Source of the DNA: Paenibacillus protaetiae
GTDB lineage: Bacteria > Bacillota > Bacilli > Paenibacillales > Paenibacillaceae
DNA: 64,000 bases
NCBI RefSeq assembly: GCF_004135365.1
Contig: NZ_CP035492.1
Coordinates: 4,014,501-4,078,500, forward strand
Reading direction: 5' to 3'
Both the position numbers and the translations under genes were made by a program. The notes beneath the pieces are model-generated. The model ran no database searches and was not told where the DNA came from. It was given only the letters and a program-made list of their open reading frames with translations. This document shows, piece after piece, positions 34,229 through 42,615 of the stretch (positions are counted from its first letter, which is position 1; every line of letters starts with the position of its first letter).

Positions 34229-35467
34229 ATGAAAAAGACACTATCAGTAATTGCAGTAAGCGCATTAGTCATGACCGCATTAGCAGGCTGCGGCAGCAAC
34301 AGCGATTCGGGCGGCGGTTCGAAAGGGAAAGTGAAGCTGGAGTTTTTCCAAAACAAAACGGAAGCGAAAGCGTCCTTCGATGAGCTGGTCAAAAAGTTTA
34401 ACGAAGCGAACCCGGATATTACCGTTACGCAAGTAAATCCGCCGGATGCGGAAACAGTGTTGAAAACGCGCGTTGCGAAAAAAGACGTACCGGACATTAT
34501 CGGGATGGGCGCAACCGATGCATATGCCCAGCTTGCCAAAAGCGGCGTGTTTGCCGATCTGTCGGGCGACCTGACTTCGAATATTCAACCTGCATACTTA
34601 AACATGCTGAACAAGCTGACCGGCTCGGAGACGGTAAACGGCATTCCGTTTACGGCGAACGCCAGCGGCATTATTTACAACAAAGCGATGTTCGACGAGC
34701 TTGGCCTCACCATTCCGAAAACATGGGACGAGCTGATCGCAACCGCCCAAAAAATTAAAGACGCGGGCAAAACGCCGTTTTACTTGACGCTTAAAGATTC
34801 CTGGACGCTGATGGTGCCGTTCAACTCGCTGTCGACCGACATCCTGGGCATTGATTTCTATGCAGACCGCACGAACGGCAGCGTGAAATTCGACAGCCCT
34901 CAATTCCGCGAAGTGGCCGAGAAGCAATTGAAGCTGCTCGACTTTGGCGAGAAGGATATGTTCGGCAAAGGCTATAACGACGGCAACGCGGCATTCGCGA
35001 AAGGCGAAGCGGCGATGTACATTCAAGGCGTATGGGCGATTCCGGAAATTCAGAAAGCTAACCCGGACGTGAAGCTTGGCGTATTCCCGTTCCCGGCGAC
35101 GAACGATGAAGCAAGCAACAAAGTGATTTCCGGCGTGGACACGCTGCTGACGATTTCCAAAGATACGAAACATCCGGAAGAAGCGAAAAAGTTTATCGAC
35201 TTCCTGCTGCAGCCTGAAAACGTGCAAACGTACATCGACGAGCAAAAAGCTTTCTCCGCTGTAAAAGGCGTAAACCAATCGGACGAAAGCGTACAAGGCT
35301 TCAACGCAGCATTCGAAAGCGGAGCCATCGATGATTTCTCCGACCACTATATCCCTGGCGCTGTAAAAGCGGACACGATTATTCAAGCGTTCCTGCAAAA
35401 GAAAAACGTAGACGCGTACGTGAAGCAATTTGATACGGAATGGGATAAAGTGGCGAACCGCAAATAA
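34229..35467 (+). CDS. Sugar ABC importer, solute-binding lipoprotein
   Basis: The 412-residue lipoprotein has a signal peptide ending VMTALAGC (Cys about residue 21). A class I sugar-binding fold follows (LEFFQNKTEAKASFDELVKKFNEANPDI, GIPFTANASGIIYNKAMFDELGL, GEAAMYIQGVWAIPEI). It is anchored outside the cell and hands sugar to the two permeases downstream. The ATG at 34229 follows TGGAGGG. It is the first gene of the LacI-type operon. With GH13 oligo-1,6-glucosidase at the end, isomalto-oligosaccharides or related glucans are the likely substrate. Confidence 0.92.
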   Translation: MKKTLSVIAVSALVMTALAGCGSNSDSGGGSKGKVKLEFFQNKTEAKASFDELVKKFNEANPDITVTQVNPPDAETVLKTRVAKKDVPDIIGMGATDAYAQLAKSGVFADLSGDLTSNIQPAYLNMLNKLTGSETVNGIPFTANASGIIYNKAMFDELGLTIPKTWDELIATAQKIKDAGKTPFYLTLKDSWTLMVPFNSLSTDILGIDFYADRTNGSVKFDSPQFREVAEKQLKLLDFGEKDMFGKGYNDGNAAFAKGEAAMYIQGVWAIPEIQKANPDVKLGVFPFPATNDEASNKVISGVDTLLTISKDTKHPEEAKKFIDFLLQPENVQTYIDEQKAFSAVKGVNQSDESVQGFNAAFESGAIDDFSDHYIPGAVKADTIIQAFLQKKNVDAYVKQFDTEWDKVANRK

Positions 35468-35492
35468 GGATTATGCCACACGATGGGAGGGC

Positions 35493-35514
35493 GAGAGCGC
35501 TTAAGGGTGCTCTC
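35493..35514 (+). other. Intergenic hairpin between binding-protein and permease genes
   Basis: GAGAGC (35493-35498) pairs with GCTCTC (35509-35514), with TTCCTT after. It may stabilise the upstream message or cause partial termination, giving more binding protein than permease. Confidence 0.4.
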
Positions 35515-35546
35515 TTCCTTGTCCCTATTGAATAAGGAGGTACATC

Positions 35547-36413
35547 ATGGCCAAAAGAAAAGCGGCGTTCTATAGCATGACCATTCCCGCTCTGCTGCTG
35601 TTTTTCGCTTTTCATACGTTTCCCGCGCTGCAAGGCATCTTTTATTCGTTTACGAACTGGGACGGCTACAGCGACGGGTATGATTTTGTCGGCTTTAAAA
35701 ACTTCAAATCGCTGTTCACGGACACCAACGTCCTGAATTCCTATTTGTTTACGTTTAAATATGCCATTGTCGTTACGGTTCTCATTAACATCATCAGCCT
35801 GCTGATCGCGCTGGGGCTGAACTCGCGCATCAAATACCGCAATTTTTTCCGCGGCGTTTACTTTTTGCCGAATGTGCTTGGCGTGCTGATCGTCGGCTAC
35901 ATTTTTAACTACATTTATTCCAATGCCATTCCGATACTGGGCGACAAGCTGGGCAGCAGTGTCCTGTCGACAAACATTTTGGGCAATGAGAAATGGGCTT
36001 GGGTCGGCATCGTCATCGTAGCCGTTTGGCAGGGCATCGCCTTTAACACGATTTTGTATTTGTCGGGTCTTCAGACGATTCCGCGTGATTTGTACGAAGC
36101 TTCCGATCTGGACGGGGCGAACAAATGGCAGACGTTCTGGAAAATTACGTTCCCGATGCTGGCGCCGTTCTTTACGATCAATATGGTGCTGGCGATGAAA
36201 GGCGGCCTGATGGTGTTCGACCAGATCGTTGCGCTGACAGGCGGCGGTCCAGGACGGGCAACCCAATCAATCGCTATGCTCATCTATCAAGGCGGTTTCC
36301 AAGGCGGAGAATTTGCGTACCAGTCGGCGAATGCGGTTGTTTACTTTATCGTCATCGTGGTTATCTCCGTTATTCAGCTGAAATTTTTACAAAAGAGGGA
36401 GCTTGATGCGTAA
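35547..36413 (+). CDS. Sugar ABC importer permease, MalF type
   Basis: The 288-residue membrane protein has six hydrophobic helices. The MalF-type EAA loop is IPRDLYEASDLDGANKWQTFWKITFPMLAP (about residues 176-205, split here across one loop), where the ATPase docks. The ATG follows AAGGAGG. The stop overlaps the next permease start (TAATG). No ATPase gene is present in the operon, so a shared MsmX-like ATPase elsewhere must power it. Confidence 0.93.
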   Translation: MAKRKAAFYSMTIPALLLFFAFHTFPALQGIFYSFTNWDGYSDGYDFVGFKNFKSLFTDTNVLNSYLFTFKYAIVVTVLINIISLLIALGLNSRIKYRNFFRGVYFLPNVLGVLIVGYIFNYIYSNAIPILGDKLGSSVLSTNILGNEKWAWVGIVIVAVWQGIAFNTILYLSGLQTIPRDLYEASDLDGANKWQTFWKITFPMLAPFFTINMVLAMKGGLMVFDQIVALTGGGPGRATQSIAMLIYQGGFQGGEFAYQSANAVVYFIVIVVISVIQLKFLQKRELDA

Positions 36414-37237
36414 TGAATAAAGATCGTTCTACGAATTGGGCCGTGACCATTCTGATCGCGCTTGGCTCCCTGTTTATTTTGTTCCCGCTGTATATGACCG
36501 TTTCGATTGCGCTCAAAAATCCGGAGGAGATGGCTAAATCGATTTTTGCCCTGCCGACGGGACTTCACTTCGAGAACTTTTCCAATGCGATTAAAGCAAC
36601 CGATTTTTTCAGCGCATTTAAAAACAGCGCCTTGATTACACTCATTTCGGTTGGCTTCATTTTGCTCAGCAACTCGCTTGTTTCCTATGCGGTGGCGCGG
36701 AATATGGGCAGCAAGTTTTTTAAAGGCCTTTATTTCTACTTTATCAGCGCCATGTTTATTCCGTTTCAAATTATTATGCTTCCAGTCGTGAAGCTGACGA
36801 CAAACCTGCATATGAACAACATTCCGGGCATTATCGTGCTTTATATCGTATACGGCCTGGCTTTCAATATTTTCGTCTATGTCGGTTACATCCGCTCGAT
36901 CCCGGTTGAGCTGGAAGAAGCGGCTACGGTGGACGGCGCATCGACTTACGGCACGTTCTGGCGCGTTATTTTCCCGCTGCTCGCTCCGATCAATGCAACC
37001 GTTGCGATACTCAGCTGTTTGTCGACGTGGAATGACTTTATGCTTCCGCTCATTATATTAAGCGATCCGAATTCCTACACGCTGCCGCTGGTGCAATATG
37101 TATTCCAAGGGCAGTTCAGCACCGACTTCAACCTGGCATTTGCTTCTTACCTGCTGGCGCTTGCCCCGATGGTAATCGTATATCTGGTAGCGCAAAAGTG
37201 GATCATTAACGGCATCACGCAAGGTGCTGTCAAATAA
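36413..37237 (+). CDS. Sugar ABC importer permease, MalG type
   Basis: The 274-residue second permease has six helices and the EAA loop segment PVELEEAATVDGASTYGTFW, followed by LLAPINATVAIL. The C-terminal end (WIINGITQGAVK) is typical of MalG/LacG proteins. Its ATG overlaps the previous stop codon by one base, implying translational coupling. It forms the membrane channel together with the MalF-type subunit. Confidence 0.93.
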   Translation: MNKDRSTNWAVTILIALGSLFILFPLYMTVSIALKNPEEMAKSIFALPTGLHFENFSNAIKATDFFSAFKNSALITLISVGFILLSNSLVSYAVARNMGSKFFKGLYFYFISAMFIPFQIIMLPVVKLTTNLHMNNIPGIIVLYIVYGLAFNIFVYVGYIRSIPVELEEAATVDGASTYGTFWRVIFPLLAPINATVAILSCLSTWNDFMLPLIILSDPNSYTLPLVQYVFQGQFSTDFNLAFASYLLALAPMVIVYLVAQKWIINGITQGAVK

Positions 37238-37277
37238 CCTGTTAAAGAGAGAACAAACGGATGGGAGAAACAAAAAA

Positions 37278-38948
37278 ATGACAAAAACGTGGTGGAAAGA
37301 AAGCGTCGTGTACCAAATTTATCCTCGAAGCTTTCAAGACAGCAACGGTGACGGCATTGGCGACATTCCCGGCATCATTTCCCGGCTCGATTATTTGCAG
37401 ACGCTTGGGGTAGACGTCATTTGGCTCTGCCCGGTCTATCAATCGCCCAATGACGATAACGGATACGATATTAGCGATTATCAAAGCATCATGAGCGATT
37501 TCGGCACGATTTCCGATTGGGAGAAGCTGCTCGAAGGGCTGCACAGCCGCGGAATGAAGCTGATTATGGATTTGGTCGTGAACCATAGCTCCGATGAGCA
37601 TGCCTGGTTTGTGGAATCCCGCAAATCGAAGGATAATCCTTACCGCGATTACTATATATGGCGTGATGGCAAAGACGGGAAGGAACCAAACAACTGGTCT
37701 TCCTTCTTTAGCGGATCAGCCTGGAAAAAAGACGAAGCAACCGGCCAATATTTCCTTCATCTATTCTCGTCCAAGCAGCCTGACTTGAACTGGGACAACG
37801 AGAAGGTCCGCCGCGAAGTATACGATATGATGACATGGTGGCTGGATAAAGGCGTGGACGGCTTCCGGATGGACGTCATTAACCTGATCAGCAAAGTGCA
37901 GCAGCTGCCGGACGCAGCCGGAGAAGGCAAATATAATTTTGGCGGCGACTACTTCATGAACGGCCCGCGCATTCATGAATTTATGCAGGAAATGAATCGC
38001 GAGGTGCTGTCGAAATACGATATTATGACGGTTGGCGAGACGCCGGGAGTGACCCCTGAAGAGGCGGCGCTTTATGTTGGCGAAGACCGCGGCGAGCTGA
38101 ACATGGTATTCCAGTTCGAGCTGATGGATATTGACTCGGGTAACGGCAAATGGGATGTCTGCCCCTGGAAGCTGACCGATTTCAAACGCATTATGAGCAA
38201 ATGGCAGACCGGGCTGGCGGGCAAAGGCTGGAACAGCCTGTACTTGAACAACCATGACCAGCCGCGTATGGTATCGCGGTTTGGCAATGACGGCATTTAC
38301 CGCAAGGAATCGGCGAAGATGCTGGCGACGCTGCTTCATACGCTGCAAGGGACGCCGTACATTTATCAGGGCGAAGAGCTGGGCATGACCAACGTCAAGT
38401 TTGGTTCGATCGAGGAGTACCAGGATATCGAAACGCACAACATGTATAAAGAGTTCGTGGAAGCGGGCCATCCGGTCGAGCAAATCATGAATTCGATCTA
38501 TATTAAGGGCCGAGACAACGCCCGTACGCCGATGCAGTGGGACGCGACGGCGAACGGCGGCTTTACGAGCGGAACGCCTTGGCTGCAAGTTAACCCGAAC
38601 TTCACGGTAATTAACGCCGAGGAAGCGTTAAACGATCCGGATTCCGTGTTCCATTATTACCGGAAGCTGATTGAGTTCCGCAAGCGGAACGAAATTGTTG
38701 TGTACGGCGATTTCAAGGAGCTGCTGGAGCAGGATGAACGCATTTATGCGTATACCCGTACGTTAGGGGAACAGCGCCTGCTCGTTGTATTGAACTTCTT
38801 TGCGGACGAAACGGTGTTTGCTTTGCCGGATTCGGTCCGTTACGGTTCTGCCGAACGGGTATTCGGCAATTATGAGCTTTCTCCAGGTTTTGACCTCAAT
38901 GAGCTGAAGCTTCGCCCATATGAAGCGCAAGTTTTTACACTGGTTTAG
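37278..38948 (+). CDS. GH13 oligo-1,6-glucosidase / alpha-glucosidase
   Basis: The 556-residue cytoplasmic enzyme removes glucose from short alpha-glucans. GH13 regions are visible: DVIWLCPVYQSPNDDNGYDI, LIMDLVVNHSSDEH, nucleophile Asp in GFRMDVINLISK, acid-base Glu in MTVGETPG, and the transition-state Asp in LNNHDQPRMVSR. The MDVINLI form points to the oligo-1,6-glucosidase/dextran-glucosidase group. The ATG at 37278 is chosen because the in-frame codon at 37224 lies inside the preceding permease gene. There is no signal peptide, so substrates arrive through the importer. Confidence 0.93.
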   Translation: MTKTWWKESVVYQIYPRSFQDSNGDGIGDIPGIISRLDYLQTLGVDVIWLCPVYQSPNDDNGYDISDYQSIMSDFGTISDWEKLLEGLHSRGMKLIMDLVVNHSSDEHAWFVESRKSKDNPYRDYYIWRDGKDGKEPNNWSSFFSGSAWKKDEATGQYFLHLFSSKQPDLNWDNEKVRREVYDMMTWWLDKGVDGFRMDVINLISKVQQLPDAAGEGKYNFGGDYFMNGPRIHEFMQEMNREVLSKYDIMTVGETPGVTPEEAALYVGEDRGELNMVFQFELMDIDSGNGKWDVCPWKLTDFKRIMSKWQTGLAGKGWNSLYLNNHDQPRMVSRFGNDGIYRKESAKMLATLLHTLQGTPYIYQGEELGMTNVKFGSIEEYQDIETHNMYKEFVEAGHPVEQIMNSIYIKGRDNARTPMQWDATANGGFTSGTPWLQVNPNFTVINAEEALNDPDSVFHYYRKLIEFRKRNEIVVYGDFKELLEQDERIYAYTRTLGEQRLLVVLNFFADETVFALPDSVRYGSAERVFGNYELSPGFDLNELKLRPYEAQVFTLV

Positions 38949-38958
38949 CTTTAGCCCG

Positions 38959-38990
38959 GGCGGTCTGCTCCGGCAGGCCGCCAATCTTTT
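38959..38990 (+). terminator. First of two tandem terminators
   Basis: GGCGGTCTGC pairs with GCAGGCCGCC around TCCG, followed by AATCTTTT. Confidence 0.75.
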
Positions 38991-39001
38991 GGCGGCAATA
39001 G

Positions 39002-39040
39002 AAAATCCCGGCCTTACGAGGCCGGGATTTTTGTGTTGTT
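39002..39040 (+). terminator. Second tandem terminator
   Basis: AAAATCCCGGCCT pairs with AGGCCGGGATTTT around TACG, followed by a T run. Two strong stops in a row isolate the GH13 operon from the next genes. Confidence 0.9.
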
Positions 39041-39147
39041 TTAGTAACCTAGGACGTAAATTTGTTCTTATGGGATAAAAATTTATTGATAAACGATAAA
39101 TTCTGTGGTAAGATCAAACTCGAAAATATGGAAACGGGGTGCATAGG

Positions 39148-39630
39148 ATGGAACGGGGAACAACACTTTTTTTGAAGGTTGTTGTTTTTCTGATTGGCAT
39201 TGTATTTTTGGCTGTGTATATTTTTATCGTGCCGGGTATTGCGCATTATGCGGAGGAATTGTATCCGGACAGCTCGTACATCCAATATTTTCTTTTTGTT
39301 GATTTGTACGCAACGGCCATTCCTTTTTACTTCGCCTTGTATCAGGCTTTAAAGCTGCTAACCTATATCGACAAAAATAATGCCTTCTCGGAGCTGTCTG
39401 TGCGGGCTCTCAAAAACATCAAGTTTTGTGCAGCTGCCATTAGCATTTTGTTTGTACTCGGGATGCCGCTGTTTTATTTGCTGGCGGAGGAAGATGATGC
39501 CCCGGGAATTCTGTTAATCGGGCTTGTCATCATCTTTGCTTCCATGGTCATTGCCGTATTTGCGGCTGTTCTTCAAAGGCTGCTTCAAAATGCGATCGCT
39601 ATTAAATCTGAAAATGATTTAACGGTTTGA
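39148..39630 (+). CDS. DUF2975 membrane protein (YoaS-like)
   Basis: The 160-residue protein has four hydrophobic helices and matches the DUF2975 pattern (YATAIPFYFALYQALKLLTYIDKNNAFSELSVRALKNIKFCA). The ATG at 39148 is preferred over a GTG at 39139 because GGGG stands eight bases upstream of it. It is paired with a small helix-turn-helix gene 10 bp downstream, the same arrangement as yoaS-yozG of B. subtilis. Function is unknown. Confidence 0.8.
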   Translation: MERGTTLFLKVVVFLIGIVFLAVYIFIVPGIAHYAEELYPDSSYIQYFLFVDLYATAIPFYFALYQALKLLTYIDKNNAFSELSVRALKNIKFCAAAISILFVLGMPLFYLLAEEDDAPGILLIGLVIIFASMVIAVFAAVLQRLLQNAIAIKSENDLTV

Positions 39631-39640
39631 GGTGAAGGTT

Positions 39641-39856
39641 ATGGCGATGATTATAAATATTGATGTCATGCTGGCGAAGCGGAAGATGAGCGTTACGGAG
39701 CTTTCGGAGAAGGTAGGCATTACGATGGCGAACCTTTCGATTTTAAAAAACGGCAAAGCGAAAGCAATCCGGTTTTCTACGCTGGAGGCGATTTGCAAAG
39801 CGCTGGACTGCCAGCCGGGGGATATTTTAGAGTACAAAAAGGAAGAAGAACATTAA
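39641..39856 (+). CDS. YozG-like Cro/CI-type helix-turn-helix protein
   Basis: The 71-residue protein is almost entirely one XRE-type DNA-binding domain (MLAKRKMSVTELSEKVGITMANLSILKNG, then STLEAICKALDCQPGDIL). The ATG at 39641 has GAGGTGA five bases upstream; a GTG at 39632 overlaps that site. It probably represses the pair it forms with the DUF2975 gene. Confidence 0.85.
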   Translation: MAMIINIDVMLAKRKMSVTELSEKVGITMANLSILKNGKAKAIRFSTLEAICKALDCQPGDILEYKKEEEH

Positions 39857-39867
39857 CCGCACTTCAA

Positions 39868-39901
39868 AAAAACCTGCCGAATCGGGATTCGGCAGGTTTT
39901 G
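39868..39901. terminator. Bidirectional terminator
   Basis: AAACCTGCCGAAT pairs with ATTCGGCAGGTTT around CGGG, with A-rich sequence before and T-rich after, between convergent genes. Confidence 0.9.
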
Positions 39902-39909
39902 AAACGTAA

Positions 39910-40566
39910 TCATTTTGCCAGCACATCATGGAAAAATTTATCCAAAGCGGCGACATCGGTTATATTCCGGTTGCAGGTTTCGCTGTTTAAGCAAATATAG
40001 TTGCCGATCGCTTTGTAATAATCGGGGGACGCGTTTGCCGGTTTCGATTTGGTAATGGCGGTAAACAGCGCGACCTCTTCATGCTTGCTGCATACAAAAC
40101 ATACGCCTTTTTTATTGGTCGGCGTAAATCTTCCTTCAATGCCGGCCAGCTGATTGTGATGAGGATAGGCAAGATACATTTTGCCTGAAGCGATGTCTGT
40201 CCAGCCCATATAAGTGACATAACGGAAGTCGAGCGCCTCCAAGCTAGGCGTTTTCAGCTTTTTTACTTTTGGAAACAGTTTTTTAAGCTGGTTATCCGTT
40301 ACTTGAGGCATCTCCGCCACGTATGGCTCCAGCGAGTTTACATAGGACCGGCATTCCTCTGCCGTTTGAAGCGAGGAAATGGCCTCAAGCAATGGCTGCT
40401 GCGCCTCGCGGGATGTCGGGAAAAGCTCCAATACTTTGGCTTGAACCTCGTCGCGCAGCGACAGGATGACTTTCGGATCGGAAGACGTGTTGAATGCGCG
40501 CTGCAGCTGACCGACTTGCTTTTTAATATAATTATATTGATGGTTTCTAATGAATGGTTGACTCAT
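39910..40566 (-). CDS. FusB/FusC-like elongation-factor-G-binding protein
   Basis: The 218-residue protein matches the fusidic-acid-resistance (FusB) family in length and layout. It has an N-terminal EF-G-binding helical part (QYNYIKKQVGQLQRAFNT, EVQAKVLELFP). The C-terminal treble-clef zinc domain has C-x2-C (GVCFVCSKHEEVALF) and C-x4-C (YICLNSETCNRN). Family members free EF-G from the ribosome. The ATG at 40566 (MSQPFIRNH) has AAGGGG upstream; that site can be masked by a hairpin. A 28-residue leader ORF precedes it, suggesting induction by stalled ribosomes. Whether this one confers resistance is unknown. Confidence 0.88.
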   Translation of the reverse strand: MSQPFIRNHQYNYIKKQVGQLQRAFNTSSDPKVILSLRDEVQAKVLELFPTSREAQQPLLEAISSLQTAEECRSYVNSLEPYVAEMPQVTDNQLKKLFPKVKKLKTPSLEALDFRYVTYMGWTDIASGKMYLAYPHHNQLAGIEGRFTPTNKKGVCFVCSKHEEVALFTAITKSKPANASPDYYKAIGNYICLNSETCNRNITDVAALDKFFHDVLAK

Positions 40567-40577
40567 GCTTTTCAGCC

Positions 40578-40608
40578 CCTTATTTGGATATGGTTCATTA
40601 CAATAAGG
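40578..40608 (-). promoter_or_regulatory. Hairpin masking the ribosome site of the FusB-like gene
   Basis: On the minus strand, CCTTATT (40602-40608) pairs perfectly with AATAAGG (40578-40584), which contains the start of the AAGGGG ribosome site. The loop is 17 nt. Just upstream, CTTTGCA occurs twice (40670-40677 and 40609-40615), and both copies are complementary to ATGCAAAG inside the leader ORF (40696-40703). Alternative pairings are therefore possible. Confidence 0.6.
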
Positions 40609-40653
40609 TGCAAAGCGCATTCTTTAGAAACGATAACAGCAGGCGAAAGGTTA

Positions 40654-40740
40654 TTAAATGGTCCGCCCCATGCAAAGTATCGCCTCTAAATCAGGCTTTG
40701 CATGAGTTGATCTCATTCCGGCAAACTGATTTGCCATCAT
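40654..40740 (-). CDS. Leader peptide upstream of the FusB-like gene
   Basis: A 28-residue frame begins MMANQFAGMRSTHAKPDL and ends LCMGRTI. Its ribosome site AAAGGAGGT is close to perfect and six bases from the ATG, much stronger than that of the downstream gene. A good promoter lies just ahead. It ends 87 bp before the FusB-like ATG, and the gap holds an RBS-masking hairpin. This is the layout of translational attenuation leaders such as those of erm and cat genes. The peptide matches no known stalling motif. Role inferred. Confidence 0.65.
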   Translation of the reverse strand: MMANQFAGMRSTHAKPDLEAILCMGRTI

Positions 40741-40764
40741 TACCGACCTCCTTTGGATAGTCTC

Positions 40765-40793
40765 ATTATAAAATAGTTTGACCGGCGAGACAA
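40765..40793 (-). promoter_or_regulatory. Promoter of the leader/FusB-like unit
   Basis: On the minus strand, TTGTCT (40788-40793) and perfect TATAAT (40765-40770) have 17-bp spacing. The expected transcript starts near 40758, right before the leader ribosome site. Confidence 0.75.
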
Positions 40794-40841
40794 TGTGAAC
40801 GAACGGACAGGCGAAGGCGGGCAGTCAAATGTCTATATACC

Positions 40842-40890
40842 AATAGCGGCGGCGCCGGAATCCAATTCCGGTGCCGCCGCTATTGTTGTT
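40842..40890. terminator. Terminator of the DHA2 pump gene
   Basis: A 19-bp stem (40842-40860 with 40866-40884, AATAGCGGCGGCGCCGGAA and complement) has a 5-nt loop. It isolates the pump from the FusB-like unit. Confidence 0.8.
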
Positions 40891-40911
40891 ACTGCGATAG
40901 GAAAGAGGCGT

Positions 40912-42405
40912 TTAGGCCTCGCTTGTCACGTTGTGCTTCAGCGGGGACGATACGGTGTCGTCTTTTGCTTGCGCGACCCGTTTAATAAACAGCGACAGCA
41001 GCAGGCCGATAATCCCGATGCCGATAATGACGAGATAAGCGTCGTTGATCCCTTCAATCATCGCTTTTGTCTTCAAGCTTTCCAATGAAGCGCCGCTTGC
41101 CGCGCTGCCTGCCATCATATCCTTCAGATGGGCGGTCGTCTGGCTGGTCATAACGGTAACGAGCAGCGAAGTGCCGACAGCTCCGGCTACTTGCCGGATC
41201 GTATTGGAGATCGCCGTTCCGTGCGCGTTTAAGCGGGGAGGCAGCTGATTGAGGCCGGCCGTTTGGATCGGCATCATAAACAGCGCCATGCCGATACGGC
41301 GTCCGGTCGACATCAGAATCAAATACGTGTAGCTTGTAGATTCCGTCAAATGAATAAAACCAACCGTTGTGCCAATTGTAATAATAAGGCCGATAATGGA
41401 CAGCCATTTGGCGCCAAACCGGTCAAACAGCCTGCCGGTAACCGGCATTAGGAAGCCCATCACCAGCGCGCCCGGAAGCAAAAGCAGGCCGGATTCCAAA
41501 GCGGAATATCCGCGGGCGTTTTGCAAATAAAGCGGGAGGAGCATCATATCCGCATACATCATCATCGTTACGGCGATATTGATGATCGTAGTCAGCGTAA
41601 ACATATTGTGTTTAAATGCTCTCAAATCAAGCAGCGGATTGCGGGAAACGAGCTGCCGCCAAGTAAACAAAGCCAGCGCGATAATGCCGCCTGCTATCAT
41701 CAGCACCACTTCTGCGCTCGACCAGCCCAGGCTGCCGGCACGGCTGAAGCCGTACAGCATCGCCCCGAAACCGATGGTGGACAATATGACGCTCAGCATA
41801 TCGATTTTTGTATGCTCGCGCTCCGATACATTTTTTAAATAAACATAACTGCAAATAATAACGATAACCGCCAGCGGAATCATGGCGTAGAACAACGTCT
41901 GCCACTTGTAATGCTCCAGCACATAGCCGGCCAGAGTCGGCCCGATTGCCGGCGCAAATATTATGGCGAAGCCGACAAGGCCCATCGCTGCGCCGCGTTT
42001 TTCCGGCGGGAACAGTGTCAGGATAACGTTCATCAGCAGCGGCATAATGATGCCTGCGCCTGCCGCCTGGATCATGCGTCCGGTAAGCAGAACCGGAAAA
42101 TTAGAAGCTATGGCGGATACGATCGTGCCAACCAGAAAAACAAGCATAGAAGCTTGGAATAACTGCCGTGTCGTAAAACGCTGCATGAAATAAGCAGTGA
42201 TCGGAATGAGCACCCCGTTCACGAGCATATAACCGGTCGTCAGCCATTGGGCGGTCGTAGCCGAAATGTTGAAATCGTTCATCAGCTCGGGCGTTGCCAC
42301 ACTCATAATCGTCTGATTCAACGTTGCCAGGAAGGCTCCGAGAATCATAATGAACATAATCGGCCCTTTTTTGGCAGAGCCGGCTGCAGTAAGGCTTGCG
42401 TTCAT
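40912..42405 (-). CDS. EmrB/QacA (DHA2) multidrug MFS transporter
   Basis: The protein of about 497 residues has 14 hydrophobic helices. DHA2 features are visible: LATLNQTIMSVATPELMNDF, QWLTTGYMLVNGVLIP, FQASMLVFLVGTIVSAIASNFPVLLTGRMIQAAGAG and the motif-C region GFAIIFAPAIGPTLAGYV. The frame extends to 42531, but the ATG at 42405 is preferred because GGAG lies six bases upstream and the first helix starts soon after; the ATG at 42417 has its site too close. The TetR gene is divergent and probably represses it. Drug substrate unknown. Confidence 0.9.
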   Translation of the reverse strand: MNASLTAAGSAKKGPIMFIMILGAFLATLNQTIMSVATPELMNDFNISATTAQWLTTGYMLVNGVLIPITAYFMQRFTTRQLFQASMLVFLVGTIVSAIASNFPVLLTGRMIQAAGAGIIMPLLMNVILTLFPPEKRGAAMGLVGFAIIFAPAIGPTLAGYVLEHYKWQTLFYAMIPLAVIVIICSYVYLKNVSEREHTKIDMLSVILSTIGFGAMLYGFSRAGSLGWSSAEVVLMIAGGIIALALFTWRQLVSRNPLLDLRAFKHNMFTLTTIINIAVTMMMYADMMLLPLYLQNARGYSALESGLLLLPGALVMGFLMPVTGRLFDRFGAKWLSIIGLIITIGTTVGFIHLTESTSYTYLILMSTGRRIGMALFMMPIQTAGLNQLPPRLNAHGTAISNTIRQVAGAVGTSLLVTVMTSQTTAHLKDMMAGSAASGASLESLKTKAMIEGINDAYLVIIGIGIIGLLLSLFIKRVAQAKDDTVSSPLKHNVTSEA

Positions 42406-42478
42406 CTTTTTCTCCATCCTCTCCAATTTCTCTAGACTTAATTTACAACGTGTTAGATAATAAACGATGTATAAAACA

Positions 42479-42506
42479 ATTATAGTCAGAAAGATGTACC
42501 TTACAA
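42479..42506 (-). promoter_or_regulatory. Promoter of the DHA2 pump
   Basis: On the minus strand, TTGTAA (42501-42506) and TATAAT (42479-42484) have 16-bp spacing. The AT-rich stretch downstream (42443-42470) contains imperfect dyads that could bind the TetR protein, but no clear site could be fixed. Confidence 0.5.
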
Positions 42507-42615
42507 GCAACGTATTTCGCCGAGATGTCAATTAGTTGTCATTTCAGGCATGTACTGTAGTTTAAACTGGAGAAATAAGACAGTTATTATGAAATTATAA
42601 AGGAGTGACGGCGTG

